From positions 6,021,956 through 6,085,955 of the forward strand of contig NZ_AP022619.1 in assembly GCF_010731655.1 (NCBI RefSeq): 64,000 nt of DNA, written 5' to 3'. Source of the DNA: Mycobacterium paraseoulense. Its GTDB lineage: Bacteria; Actinomycetota; Actinomycetes; Mycobacteriales; Mycobacteriaceae. Each line of letters starts with the position of its first letter. Positions within the stretch are counted from its first letter, which is position 1. Shown here piece by piece: positions 35,486 to 44,981 of the stretch. The notes under the pieces are model-generated. The model was not told where the DNA came from, ran no database searches, and worked only from the letters and a program-made list of their open reading frames with translations. The translations under genes were made by a program, and so were the position numbers.

Positions 35486-38400
35486 ATGGCCGACGTGGAT
35501 GCAGAGGCGATCCAGCAGGATCTGATCGCCGGGGTCGCCGCGGAACTCGACTTCGCCGGCGTCGAGCAGATCGGGCGCGGCGGATTTGGCGTGGTCTACC
35601 GTTGCGCCCAGCCTGAGCTGGACCGCATGGTGGCGGTCAAAGTCCTGACCAACGACCTCGACCCGGAAAATCTCGACAGGTTCCTGCGTGAACAGCGCGC
35701 GATGGGCCGGCTCTCCGGGCACCCGCACATCGTCACCGTCCTGCAGGTCGGCACCACCCGCGGCGGCCGGCCGTTCATCGTGATGCCCTACCACGGCACG
35801 GGGTCCCTATGGGGGCTGGTCAGCGCTCACGGGCCGCTGGACTGGCGCGAGGTGCTGAGCATCGGGGTGAAGCTCGCCGGCGCGCTGGAAGCGGCGCATC
35901 GGGCCGGCATCCTGCACCGCGACGTGAAGCCGGGCAACGTCCTGCTCACCGACTACGGGGAACCGCAGCTGACCGACTTCGGCCTGGCCCGCATCGTCGG
36001 GGGGTTCGAGACCCGCTCGGGCGTGGTGATCGGCTCTCCGGCGTTCATCGCACCCGAGTTGCTCGAAGGCGCCACTCCGACAACCGGATCCGACGTCTAC
36101 TCATTGGGCGCGACCCTGTTCTGCGCGCTGACCGGCCACCCGCCGATGGGCCGGTCGATCCCCGAAACGCTGGGCGAGCGGGGCGTGCCCGACGACGTCA
36201 TCGCCGTCATCAAAACCGCCATGACCCGCGATCCGTCGCGCCGGCCGGCGACGGCTCTCGAATTCGGTGAGCAGCTGCGCGAAGTCCAGCGTCGGCACCG
36301 CATCCCGGTCGACGACATGGTGGTGCCGGTCGAGGCCAAGCGCGCAGGCTCGCCCCCGGCCGGGTCCTCGGACCATCGGCGCGACGCCACGACGACGCCC
36401 CCGGCGCCGGTGACGAAATACCGTCCGCCGGCATCGGTCCAATCGCTGGTCCCGCGCGATCGGTTGATGGCGCTGTTGCGCGCGGCGGGCCGCCGGCGGC
36501 TGATCCTGCTGTATGCGCCGTCGGGGTATGGCAAGACCACCCTGGTCGCCCAGTGGCGCGCCGAATTGACGGACTCCGGCGTGACGGTCGCCTGGCTGAC
36601 CGTCGACGACGACGACAACAACGTCGTGTGGTTTCTCGCCCACCTGCTCGCCGCGATCCGGCGGGTGCGGTCCGCCCTCGCCGAACCGCTGGAGCAGATC
36701 CTCGAACAACGCGGCGACGAGGCGACCCGCTACGTGCTGACCTTGCTGATCGACGCGATCGACGAGACCGGCGAACCCGTCACGCTGGTCATCGACGACT
36801 GGCAGCGGGTATCGGACACCCGGACCATCGACGCGCTTCGGTTCTTGATCGACCACGGTTGCGATCACCTGCAGATCATCGTGACCAGCTGGTCGCGCGC
36901 CGGATTGCCGTTGAGTAAGTTGAGGATTCGCGATGAACTAGTCGAAATCGATTGTGAAAAGCTGAGATTCGATGCTGACGAGGCGCGGTCACTGCTCAAC
37001 GAATCCGTCGGCCTGCAATTGGCCGGCAGCGACGTGGCGGCCCTCACCGCATCGACGGACGGGTGGGTCGCCGGCCTGCAGATGGCGAAGCTCTCGCTGC
37101 GCGGCGGTGGTGATCCCGGCGCCCTGGTGAGTCGAATGTCGGGAGAAAGTGAGGAGGTCGGCGACTTCCTCGCCGAGAACGTCCTCGACATCCTCGACCC
37201 TCAACTGGTGGACTTCATGATGGCGACCTCGGTCACCGAACGCATCTGCGGTGAGCTGGCATCGGTGTTGGCCGGGGTCGACGGCGGACACGCCATGCTG
37301 GCAGAAGTCGAGCGTCGCGGCCTGTTCCTGCGCCACATCGACCATGACCCGCAATGGTTTCGCTACCACCAGATGTTCGCCGGATTCCTCCGACGCCGGC
37401 TCGACCGCGACAATCCCGGCCGCCTCAACGAGCTGCACCGCGCGGCGTCGGCGTGGTTCGCCGAACGCGGCTACGTCAGCGAGGCCGTCGACCACGCGCT
37501 GGCGGCGGGGGAGACCGCCCGGGCGGTGGACTTGGTCGAGGACATCCAGACAAGATCGTTGATCAACCAGTCACGCATGACCACCTTCCTCGGCCTCGTC
37601 GAGAAGCTGCCCCCGCAGCTGGTGATCTCGAGGCCACTGTTGCAACTCCCCGTGGCCTGGGCGAACATCCTGCTGCACCGCACGCAGGCCACCGAGGCGG
37701 CGCTCGATCGCTTCACCGCCGCCCTGGCCAGGGCCGACCTGCCCGAAGCGAGGCGCGCCGAGCTGACGTTGGAAGCGAACGTGGTGCGCGCGGTGGCCGA
37801 GATCTACGCCGACCGGATCGACGGGCTGGAGGACCTGCTGGCCGAGGTGATGTCGCGGGCGCAGGAGCTGCGCCCGGTGCTGCCGCAGGCCGCCGCCATC
37901 GCCCTGGCGTTCGCGGCGATTCACCGCTTCGACCTCCCGGCCGCGCAGCGCCTGCTGGAGTGGGTCGAGCCCTTCAACGAGCAGGTCGGCGCGGTCGGCG
38001 CGGTCTACGCCCGCAGCTGGGCGGGCATCGCCGCCCGCCAGCAGCTCGACGTTCCGCTCGCGTTGCGCCGTTTCCGGGAGGCGTTCGAGACCGGGGCCGC
38101 GGCGGGGCCCCACTCGTATGCGGCCCGGATCGCGGGCGCGGTACTCGGTGAAATGCTCTATGAGACCGGCGAATTGGACGAGGCGGCGGAGCTACTGGAG
38201 GAGAGCTATCACCTCGGCCCCGAAGGGGGCGGGGTCGACTACCTGGTGGCACGCTATGTCGTCGGCGCCAAAACCAAAGCCGCGCAGGGCGATCGCGAGG
38301 CCGCCGCCGGCCGGCTGGACGCGGGCATGGCGGTGGCCGAGAAGCTGCGGTTGCCGCGCCTGGCCGCCGCCATCACCCACGAGCGGGTCAGGCAGGGGCT

Positions 38401-38755
38401 ACCGATCGACCCCGCCGAGGCCGCCCGGCTGCGGGCCGGGGGCGGCATTCCCCGCGCCGGCGACGGCATCGCCACCCTCACCGCCGAACTCGACGCCGCC
38501 TCCGGCATCCGGCTGCTCGCCCGGAGCCACGCCGGCGACGACCGCGACGAAGCGTGCCGCCGCGCGGCCGCCCTGCTGGCCGGAATCGACCCGGCCGCCC
38601 GGCCGCTGGCCGCCCTGCAAGCCCGCCTGTTGCTCGTCGAAATCCGCACCGCCGCGGGGCGCGCCGCCGACGCGCAGGACGACATCGCGGCGGTGCGCGC
38701 CCTGTGCACCCAGCATGGATTGCCGCGGCTGCTCATCGACGCGGGCCTCGGTTGA
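35486..38755 (+). CDS. pknK: Serine/threonine protein kinase PknK (kinase + MalT-like ATPase + TPR)
   Basis: A 1089-residue protein. The kinase domain spans residues 25-270, with IGRGGFGVVYR (29-39), Lys52, HRDVKPGN (144-151), DFG (164-166) and APE. A MalT/LuxR-type NTPase follows, with Walker A APSGYGKTT (344-352) and LVIDDWQRVSD, then a long helical repeat region to the end. M. tuberculosis PknK (about 1110 residues) phosphorylates the regulator VirS and slows growth under stress. The stretch between helices after APE is about 20 residues shorter than in that protein. No virS-mymA genes are near. Confidence 0.95.
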   Translation: MADVDAEAIQQDLIAGVAAELDFAGVEQIGRGGFGVVYRCAQPELDRMVAVKVLTNDLDPENLDRFLREQRAMGRLSGHPHIVTVLQVGTTRGGRPFIVMPYHGTGSLWGLVSAHGPLDWREVLSIGVKLAGALEAAHRAGILHRDVKPGNVLLTDYGEPQLTDFGLARIVGGFETRSGVVIGSPAFIAPELLEGATPTTGSDVYSLGATLFCALTGHPPMGRSIPETLGERGVPDDVIAVIKTAMTRDPSRRPATALEFGEQLREVQRRHRIPVDDMVVPVEAKRAGSPPAGSSDHRRDATTTPPAPVTKYRPPASVQSLVPRDRLMALLRAAGRRRLILLYAPSGYGKTTLVAQWRAELTDSGVTVAWLTVDDDDNNVVWFLAHLLAAIRRVRSALAEPLEQILEQRGDEATRYVLTLLIDAIDETGEPVTLVIDDWQRVSDTRTIDALRFLIDHGCDHLQIIVTSWSRAGLPLSKLRIRDELVEIDCEKLRFDADEARSLLNESVGLQLAGSDVAALTASTDGWVAGLQMAKLSLRGGGDPGALVSRMSGESEEVGDFLAENVLDILDPQLVDFMMATSVTERICGELASVLAGVDGGHAMLAEVERRGLFLRHIDHDPQWFRYHQMFAGFLRRRLDRDNPGRLNELHRAASAWFAERGYVSEAVDHALAAGETARAVDLVEDIQTRSLINQSRMTTFLGLVEKLPPQLVISRPLLQLPVAWANILLHRTQATEAALDRFTAALARADLPEARRAELTLEANVVRAVAEIYADRIDGLEDLLAEVMSRAQELRPVLPQAAAIALAFAAIHRFDLPAAQRLLEWVEPFNEQVGAVGAVYARSWAGIAARQQLDVPLALRRFREAFETGAAAGPHSYAARIAGAVLGEMLYETGELDEAAELLEESYHLGPEGGGVDYLVARYVVGAKTKAAQGDREAAAGRLDAGMAVAEKLRLPRLAAAITHERVRQGLPIDPAEAARLRAGGGIPRAGDGIATLTAELDAASGIRLLARSHAGDDRDEACRRAAALLAGIDPAARPLAALQARLLLVEIRTAAGRAADAQDDIAAVRALCTQHGLPRLLIDAGLG

Positions 38756-38780
38756 CGGCAGAACACGAAAGGACGGTGGA

Positions 38781-39074
38781 ATGGCAAGCAACCAGGAAGG
38801 CATCGGCATCCTGAAACTCGAATGCCCGCAAGGCCATCCGGTGGGCCGGATCCTCAAGGACGCCCCGCATCAGGCGGTTCAATACGATCCCGGCGCGATG
38901 GTGGGGCCTCGCCGGTTCTGGCCGGATGAAGATGACCAGCCGCAGTTCAACGCGCAGTGCAGGCACTGCGACAAGCCGGTGGGCGACACCACGGCCACGC
39001 TGCAGGTGAAACTGGCCGAGGTGATCGCGGACGCGTCGGTGACGACCGGGACGGCCACGCTGGCGTATCGGTAG
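38781..39074 (+). CDS. Small hypothetical protein downstream of pknK
   Basis: A 97-residue protein with GAAAGGACGG ahead of the ATG, 25 bp after pknK, so probably in its operon. It shows ECPQGHPVGR early and CRHCDKPVG late; the three cysteines and His could bind zinc. The C-terminal third (LQVKLAEVIADASVTTGTAT) looks beta-stranded. I cannot assign a family. It could be a substrate or partner of the kinase, by position only. Confidence 0.7.
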   Translation: MASNQEGIGILKLECPQGHPVGRILKDAPHQAVQYDPGAMVGPRRFWPDEDDQPQFNAQCRHCDKPVGDTTATLQVKLAEVIADASVTTGTATLAYR

Positions 39075-39124
39075 GTCGCCGCTACGGTAAGAGCGACAGT
39101 AGCGACCGACCCGAGAGGAATCCC

Positions 39125-39964
39125 GTGGCCCAGGTTCCCCCCACCCAGCAGGACACCCCCCGCCCGCCGGAGGGGGATTGGCTCGGCACGCCATACCTCA
39201 CCTTCGAGCGCCACGGGTCGATCGCGGTGTGCACCATCGACCGTCCCGAAGCGCGTAACGCCCTGACTCCCGCGATGTACTTCGGGATCCGTTACGCCGT
39301 CGGACGTGTCGTCGAGGACCCGGACCTGGCCGGGCTCCTCATCACCGGGGCCGGGGACGTTTTCGCGCCCGGAGGTGACATGGGCGGCGGGGGAGCCTCG
39401 GACAACTGGATCACCTTCGGCGGCGCGCTCGGCATGGACGTCACGCCGTTCGACACGGTGCGCACGTCGGCCAAACCCGTCGTCTCCGCGGTCAACGGCC
39501 TGTGCCAGGGCGGCGGATTCCAGATCGCGTTGTGCAGCGACCTGTCGGTGGTCAGCGACCGCGCCACCTTCCGGGTGCCCGAGCTGTTCCGCGGCTACGC
39601 CGACACCTACTACAGCCAGATGCTCGCCCGGGTCATCGGGCCGGTGCGTACCCGCGACCTGATGTTCACCGGACGGGTGCTGACCGCCGCGGAGGCCCTG
39701 GACTGGGGGCTGGTCACCCGCGTCGTGCCGCACGACGATCTGCTCGCCGAGGCGAAAGAGCTACTCGCCCAGTGTTGTCGGACCGCACCGCGGGCCCGCG
39801 GCGTCATCAAGTCCAGCATCGACAGCTACCTGGGCCTCTACGACCGCATCGGCATGACCAGCAGCCTGAGCGACGCCGAGGCGCGCGAGGGCTTCCGCGC
39901 CTTCAAGGAGCGCCGCTCGCCCGACTGGGTGCACCCCGACCTGCGGGTCGAGGGGCGGCTATAA
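39125..39964 (+). CDS. Enoyl-CoA hydratase/isomerase family protein
   Basis: A 279-residue crotonase starting GTG behind AGAGGAA. Visible are CTIDRPEARNALTPAMY, the first oxyanion loop (GAGDVFAPGGDMGG) and the second (AVNGLCQGGGFQIALCSDL), and the helix FRVPELFRGYADTYY where the catalytic Glu (PEL) should lie. It acts on an acyl-CoA double bond; the substrate is unknown. Last gene in the pknK direction, overlapping the convergent MBL gene by 6 bp. Confidence 0.87.
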   Translation: MAQVPPTQQDTPRPPEGDWLGTPYLTFERHGSIAVCTIDRPEARNALTPAMYFGIRYAVGRVVEDPDLAGLLITGAGDVFAPGGDMGGGGASDNWITFGGALGMDVTPFDTVRTSAKPVVSAVNGLCQGGGFQIALCSDLSVVSDRATFRVPELFRGYADTYYSQMLARVIGPVRTRDLMFTGRVLTAAEALDWGLVTRVVPHDDLLAEAKELLAQCCRTAPRARGVIKSSIDSYLGLYDRIGMTSSLSDAEAREGFRAFKERRSPDWVHPDLRVEGRL

Positions 39965-40735
39965 GTCGATCCACTCCCCGTGGGGCGCGACCCGGAGCCG
40001 GTCGCCGATCCCGGCCTGATCGAACGCCGCGGCGAACTCGTCTTCGCCCTCGGTGAAGTGGGCCCACCCGTCGACGTGGGCCGGTATGACCAACCGGGCG
40101 CCCAGAACCTCGGCGGCGGCGGCCGCGCGCGCCGCGGTCAGGGTGAGCGGCCGCCCGCGCTCCTTGGTGGGCACCCGGGCCGCCCCCGCGAACAGCACCG
40201 CGACGTCGACGTCGCCCGCCCGATCGGCCACGTCCTTGACCACCGCCATCGAGGCGTTGTCGCCACTGAGATACACCGTGGGCAGCCCGGATCCGGACAG
40301 CACGAAGCCGGTCACCTCGCAGTTGACGTGGCCGCCGCCGTCGCGCTGGCCGTCGGCGGGGCCATGCATCGCCGGAACGGCTTGCACGGCAAGCGATTCG
40401 GACAGCTCATAGGTCTGCCATGGCGCCAGGCCCACCGCCGGCGGGCCGAGCCGCCCGGCGGCGCCGGGGTGGGTGAGCACCAGCGGTGCGGCCAGGGCCG
40501 TCCGCCGGCCCTCGTCGTCCAGATTGTCGGGATGCTGGTCGTGGCTGATCAGCACCGCGTCCACCCGGCCGAGCGCTTCGGCGCTGACGGCGGGACCGCT
40601 CAGCTTCGTCAGGTAGGCATGCACCCCGGGCGGGTCGAACGTCGGGTCCATCACGATCCGGTGCCCCGCGATGTCGACCACCGTGGTCGGACCGCCCAGC
40701 ACGCTGATCGCGCAGTCACGCCGTTGTGCGTCCAC
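39959..40735 (-). CDS. MBL-fold metallo-hydrolase (UlaG-like)
   Basis: A 258-residue protein. GGGAGG six bases before GTG 40735 decides this start over ATGs at 40750 and 40759. Motifs are VLGGPTTVVDIAGHRIVMDP at the N-terminus, the metal loop ISHDQHPDNLD (HxxxxD variant), VPAMHGP, YLSGDNASM and IPAHVDGW. This set fits the UlaG/L-ascorbate-lactonase-like branch. The usual HxHxDH is altered to HDQHPDN. Physiological substrate unknown. Confidence 0.82.
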   Translation of the reverse strand: MDAQRRDCAISVLGGPTTVVDIAGHRIVMDPTFDPPGVHAYLTKLSGPAVSAEALGRVDAVLISHDQHPDNLDDEGRRTALAAPLVLTHPGAAGRLGPPAVGLAPWQTYELSESLAVQAVPAMHGPADGQRDGGGHVNCEVTGFVLSGSGLPTVYLSGDNASMAVVKDVADRAGDVDVAVLFAGAARVPTKERGRPLTLTAARAAAAAEVLGARLVIPAHVDGWAHFTEGEDEFAAAFDQAGIGDRLRVAPHGEWIDL

Positions 40736-40896
40736 CGTCGACCTCCCCATTTCGCGCACCGCAGCGTCTAGCCGTCAGCCGCCAAGAATTCTAGGGGCCG
40801 GCACGCCCACCCGCCCCGTCGCGCAATCCATCTTGCTTCTGCCCGCGTCTCCTGCTAGACATAAGTGAATATTTCCTAGTCTCTAGCGGAGAAATC

Positions 40897-42084
40897 ATGG
40901 CTCATCGTGTGCTGGTAGCCGGTGTCGGGATGATTCCCTTCACCACCCCGAGTCGATCCGAGACATACCAGGGTATGGCCCAAAATGCGGCACAAGCAGC
41001 GCTCGCCGACGCGGGCGTCGAGTACGCGTCGATTCAGCAGGCCTATGTCGGCTATGTGTATGGAGACTCGACATCAGGGCAGTCGGCCTTGTACGGCTTG
41101 GGGCAGACCGGCATCCCGGTCGTCAACGTCAACAACAACTGTTCGACCGGTTCGACCGCGCTGTGGTTGGCGCGCCAGGCCATCGAGAACGGTGCGGCCG
41201 ACTGCGTCCTGGCGTTGGGGTTCGAGCAGATGCAGCGCGGCGCGCTGGGATCGATGTGGACCGACCGGCCCAGCCCGTTCACCCGCTTCGACGACGTCAC
41301 CCGAGCCGCGCAGGGGTGGGACGATGCCGCGCCGATGGCCGCCCAGTATTTCGGTGGTGCCGGCCGCCAGTACGCCGACAAGTACGGCACCGACCCCGCG
41401 ACGTTCGCCCGGATCTCGGTCAAGGCGCGCCGGCACGCGAAGAACAATCCCTACGCGGTGTTTCGGGACGAGGTCACCGTCGAGGAGGTGCTGGCATCGC
41501 CGCACATCTACGGGCCGCTCACCAGGCTGCAGTGCTGCCCACCGACCTGCGGCGCCGCCGCCGCGGTCCTGGTCAGCTCGGAGTTCGCCCGCAAGCGGGG
41601 GTTGTCGCCGCAGGTCGCCATCAAGGCTCAGGCGATGACGACGGACTTTCCCTCCACCTTCGAAGGCGCAGACATGATCAAGGTCGTGGGCTACGACATG
41701 GCCAAGGCTGCTGCGGATCAGGTCTACGAAGCCTCGGGTGTGGCGCCGGAAGACATCCGGGTCGTGGAACTGCACGACTGTTTCACCGCCAACGAATTGC
41801 TCACGTACGAAGGCCTGGGCCTGACTCCAGAGGGCACCGCGGAGAAATTCATCCTCGACGGCGACAACACCTACGGGGGGCGCGTGGTGACCAACCCGTC
41901 GGGCGGACTGCTTTCCAAGGGACACCCCCTCGGGGCGACGGGCCTTGCGCAGTGCGCCGAATTGGTGTGGCAGCTACGCGGTCAGGCGGGGGCACGGCAG
42001 GTCGACGATGTCAGCGTGGCGCTGCAACACAACATCGGACTGGGTGGGGCGGCCGTGGTCACCCTCTACGAGAAGGTCGCGTGA
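40897..42084 (+). CDS. Thiolase-fold lipid-transfer protein (Ltp-like acetyl-CoA acetyltransferase)
   Basis: A 395-residue thiolase-superfamily enzyme. The nucleophile is Cys82 in NVNNNCSTGSTAL, with HDCFTANELLTYE and GGLLSKGHPLGATG supplying the other active-site loops. It resembles M. tuberculosis Ltp1 (SCPx-type). Related proteins act as thiolases or, with a DUF35 partner, as retro-aldolases in steroid side-chain breakdown. No DUF35 gene is here, so a thiolase step is favoured. First gene of a seven-gene series overlapping or nearly so. Confidence 0.9.
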   Translation: MAHRVLVAGVGMIPFTTPSRSETYQGMAQNAAQAALADAGVEYASIQQAYVGYVYGDSTSGQSALYGLGQTGIPVVNVNNNCSTGSTALWLARQAIENGAADCVLALGFEQMQRGALGSMWTDRPSPFTRFDDVTRAAQGWDDAAPMAAQYFGGAGRQYADKYGTDPATFARISVKARRHAKNNPYAVFRDEVTVEEVLASPHIYGPLTRLQCCPPTCGAAAAVLVSSEFARKRGLSPQVAIKAQAMTTDFPSTFEGADMIKVVGYDMAKAAADQVYEASGVAPEDIRVVELHDCFTANELLTYEGLGLTPEGTAEKFILDGDNTYGGRVVTNPSGGLLSKGHPLGATGLAQCAELVWQLRGQAGARQVDDVSVALQHNIGLGGAAVVTLYEKVA

Positions 42085-42545
42085 CCGTGGCGATCGACAA
42101 GGCCGTCATCGGAACCACCCTGCCGACCACCATGCTGACCGTCGAACGAGCGCGGCTGCGCTTCTTCGCCAAGGCGATCGGCGAGACCGACCCGGTCTAC
42201 ACCGATGTCGAAGCCGCCAAAGCGGCCGGCCACCCGGATATTCCGGCGCCCCCCACCTTCCTGTTCTCGGTCGAACTGGAGAACCCGGACCCGTTCGCGT
42301 TCCTCGCATCGCTGGGCGTCGACCTGCGGATGGTTCTGCACGGCGAGCAGTCCTTCACCTACCACGCGATCGCCTACCCCGGTGACGAACTCGTCGCCAC
42401 GCCGCGCATCACCGACGTCTACGCCAAAAAGGGCGGCGCGCTCGAATTCGTGGTCAAGGAGACCGCGATCACCCGCGCCGACGGAACGGCGATCGCCGAA
42501 CTGCAATCGGTCATCGTCATCCAGAACCTCGGAGTCACACCATGA
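42081..42545 (+). CDS. MaoC-like dehydratase, N-terminal type (hydratase subunit A)
   Basis: A 154-residue single hotdog protein starting GTG within the thiolase stop (GTGA). FFAKAIGETDPVYTDVEAAKAAGHPDIPAPPTF is the typical N-terminal MaoC motif of ChsH1-like and HadA/HadC-like subunits. Such subunits usually lack their own catalytic Asp-His pair and pair with a MaoC partner, here the next gene, to hydrate enoyl-CoA. Confidence 0.87.
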   Translation: MTVAIDKAVIGTTLPTTMLTVERARLRFFAKAIGETDPVYTDVEAAKAAGHPDIPAPPTFLFSVELENPDPFAFLASLGVDLRMVLHGEQSFTYHAIAYPGDELVATPRITDVYAKKGGALEFVVKETAITRADGTAIAELQSVIVIQNLGVTP

Positions 42546-42952
42546 CACTCGCCGAATCCGTAACCGTCGGCACCGAACTGCCACCGCTGAACGTGGCACC
42601 GATCTCACGGCTGACGCTGGCGTTGTTCGCCGGCGCTTCGGGCGACCACAACCCGATGCACGTCGACCTCGACGCCGCCAAGTCGGTCGGCCTGCCGGAC
42701 GTGTTCGCTCACGGAATGCTGTCCATGGCCTACCTGGGCCGGCTGCTGACGAACTGGGTTCCCCAGCAGCGCATCCGCGCCTATCGGGTCCGTTTCGTGG
42801 CGATCACCCCGGTGCATGGCGAACCGACCTGCACCGGCCGGGTCACGCACATCGACGACGTCGACGGCGAACGGCGCGCCACCGTCGAACTGGCCGTGCG
42901 GCTCCCCGACGGCACCACCACCCTCACCGGCGACGCCGTTGTCGCCCTATAA
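42542..42952 (+). CDS. MaoC dehydratase (hydratase subunit B, catalytic)
   Basis: A 136-residue hotdog protein whose ATG overlaps the previous stop by 4 bp. The hydratase-2 motif is present: FAGASGDHNPMHVDLDAAKSVGLPDVFAHGML, with Asp and His for water activation. It probably forms a heterodimer with the preceding protein, giving a trans-2-enoyl-CoA hydratase for bulky substrates. This is inferred from the pairing seen in HadAB and ChsH1-ChsH2. Confidence 0.9.
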   Translation: MTLAESVTVGTELPPLNVAPISRLTLALFAGASGDHNPMHVDLDAAKSVGLPDVFAHGMLSMAYLGRLLTNWVPQQRIRAYRVRFVAITPVHGEPTCTGRVTHIDDVDGERRATVELAVRLPDGTTTLTGDAVVAL

Positions 42953-42971
42953 CCGAAAGGCGCTTTCGAAC

Positions 42972-43799
42972 ATGGGAACTCTGGACAACAAGGTCGCGAT
43001 CGTGTCCGGTTCTGGCCGCGGCATCGGGCGCGAAATCGCCGTCAAGCTGGCCTCCGAAGGGGCCCACGTCGTGGTGAACGACCTCGACGCCGACCCCGCT
43101 GCGGAGACGCTCGCCGCCATCGAGGCGGTCGGCGGCAAGGCCGTCACCTGCATCGGCAGTGTCACCGACGCCGGCTTCGCAAAGCGGTTCGTGCAAACGG
43201 CCGTCGACACCTTCGGCGGCCTGGACATCATCGTCAACAACGCCGGTTACACCTGGGATTCGGTGATCCAGAAGATGACCGACGAACAGTGGGACGCGAT
43301 TTTGGACGTCCACCTCAAGGCGCCCTTTCACATCCTGCGCGCCGCGCAGCCTGTCATCAGCGGACTGGTCAAGCAGGCCAAGGCGTCCGGCGAGCCGGTG
43401 CCGTGCCGCAAGGTTGTCAACATCTCCTCGCTGGCCGGCGTGGGCGGCAACGCCGGACAGGCCAACTACGCTTCGGCCAAGGCCGGCATCCTCGGCCTCA
43501 CCAAGGCCCTCGCCAAGGAGTGGGGCCGCTACAACGTCACCGTCAACGCGGTGGCGTTCGGATTCATCAAGACTCGGCTCACCGAGGTGTCAGCGGGTGG
43601 CGGCAAGATCACCGTGCAAGGCAGGGAGATTCAGGTTGGGGTCAACCCGGATCTGCTCGCCGCGATGGAACAGTTGATCCCACTGGGACGGGCCGGCACC
43701 CCGGCCGAAGCCGCGGGCGCGGTCTACCTGCTGTGCTCGCCCGAATCGGACTACGTCAGCGCGCAGACCCTGGTCTGCGGCGGCGGAGTCAACATCTAG
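42972..43799 (+). CDS. SDR-family 3-hydroxyacyl-CoA dehydrogenase/FabG-like
   Basis: A 275-residue SDR. SGSGRGIG binds the cofactor, NNAGYTW is the NNAG motif, and ISSLAG and NYASAKAG hold Ser and YxxxK. Asp after strand 2 (NDLDADP) favours NAD+, as expected of a beta-oxidation dehydrogenase. It follows subunit B by 19 bp behind CCGAAAGG. In the operon it would supply the step after hydration. Confidence 0.9.
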   Translation: MGTLDNKVAIVSGSGRGIGREIAVKLASEGAHVVVNDLDADPAAETLAAIEAVGGKAVTCIGSVTDAGFAKRFVQTAVDTFGGLDIIVNNAGYTWDSVIQKMTDEQWDAILDVHLKAPFHILRAAQPVISGLVKQAKASGEPVPCRKVVNISSLAGVGGNAGQANYASAKAGILGLTKALAKEWGRYNVTVNAVAFGFIKTRLTEVSAGGGKITVQGREIQVGVNPDLLAAMEQLIPLGRAGTPAEAAGAVYLLCSPESDYVSAQTLVCGGGVNI

Positions 43800-43807
43800 G
43801 AGAAGAT

Positions 43808-44956
43808 GTGGGCGCGGTACACCGATCGCCATGGGTCGACGATGAGGTCGCCGACCTCAAACACATGGCGATCAAGTTCTTCGAGGCCGAGGCCGTTCCG
43901 AACCGGGAACGCTGGGAGCGGCAAAAGTGCGTCGACCGTGAGTTCTGGTTGGCCGCGGGTCGATTGGGGCTGTTGTGCGCATCGATTCCGGAAGAGTACG
44001 GCGGGGGCGGCGGAACGCTGGCCCACGATTTCGCCATCCTCGAGGCGCAGGCCGAATGCGGCGACAGCGGATTCGGCAACCAGGTGCACAGCGGCCTGGT
44101 GGCGCATTACCTGCTCGCCTACGGCACGGAGGAACAGAAACAGCGGTGGCTGCCCAAGATGGCGACCGGCGAATACATCGGCGCGATCGCGATGTCGGAG
44201 CCCGGGGGCGGCTCGGACCTCAAAGCCCTGCGCACCACCGCGATCCGAGACGGTGACCACTACCGACTGAACGGGTCCAAGACGTTCATCTCCAACGGCG
44301 CCAGCGCGGACCTGATCGTGCTCGTGGTCAAGACCGAACCCGCGGCCGGCGCCAAGGGCGTCTCCCTGCTCGTCCTGGAAACCGCCGGTGCGCAGGGCTT
44401 CCGAGTCGGGCGCGTGCTGGACAAACTGGGCATGAAAGCTCAGGACACGGCGGAGCTGTTCTTCGACGACGTGCGGGTCCCCGCCGGCAACCTGCTGGGC
44501 GAGGAAGGCGCCGGCTACGGCTACGCGATGAAGCAGCTCGCCCACGAGCGCTTGATCATCGCCATCATCGGCGTGTCGACGCTGGAAACCGCCGTCGCCG
44601 AAACCATTGCCTACACCAAGCAGCGTCACGCCTATGGGGCGCCACTGTTTTCCATGCAGCACATCAGGTTCGAACTCGCGGACTGCGCGACCATCGCAAG
44701 AGTGGCGCGAACCTTCGTCGACGACTGCATCGTCAAGCACCTGCGCGGCGAACTCGACGCCGCGACGGCGTCGATGGCCAAGGCGTGGGTTACCGACATG
44801 CAATGTGCGGTCATCGACCGGTGCTTGCAGCTGTTCGGCGGATACGGCTACATGCTGGAATACCCGATCACCCGGATGTACGCCGACTCGCGCGTCCAGA
44901 AGATCTATGCCGGCACCAACGAAGTCATGAAGGAACTGGTCGCGCGTTCGCTGTGA
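43808..44956 (+). CDS. Acyl-CoA dehydrogenase
   Basis: A 382-residue flavoenzyme starting at GTG, with AGGAGA overlapping the SDR stop. Motifs are IAMSEPGGGSDLKALRT and FISNGASADLIVLVVKT for FAD binding, LGMKAQDTAELFFDDVRVP, QLFGGYGYMLEYPITRMYADSRVQKIYAGTNEVMKEL at the C-terminus, where GTNEV sits at the FAD/catalytic-base region. It would make the enoyl-CoA used by the hydratase pair. The last intact gene before the broken ligase. Confidence 0.92.
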   Translation: MGAVHRSPWVDDEVADLKHMAIKFFEAEAVPNRERWERQKCVDREFWLAAGRLGLLCASIPEEYGGGGGTLAHDFAILEAQAECGDSGFGNQVHSGLVAHYLLAYGTEEQKQRWLPKMATGEYIGAIAMSEPGGGSDLKALRTTAIRDGDHYRLNGSKTFISNGASADLIVLVVKTEPAAGAKGVSLLVLETAGAQGFRVGRVLDKLGMKAQDTAELFFDDVRVPAGNLLGEEGAGYGYAMKQLAHERLIIAIIGVSTLETAVAETIAYTKQRHAYGAPLFSMQHIRFELADCATIARVARTFVDDCIVKHLRGELDAATASMAKAWVTDMQCAVIDRCLQLFGGYGYMLEYPITRMYADSRVQKIYAGTNEVMKELVARSL

Positions 44957-44981
44957 CCGCGGTCCCCGCACGGAGAAGAAA

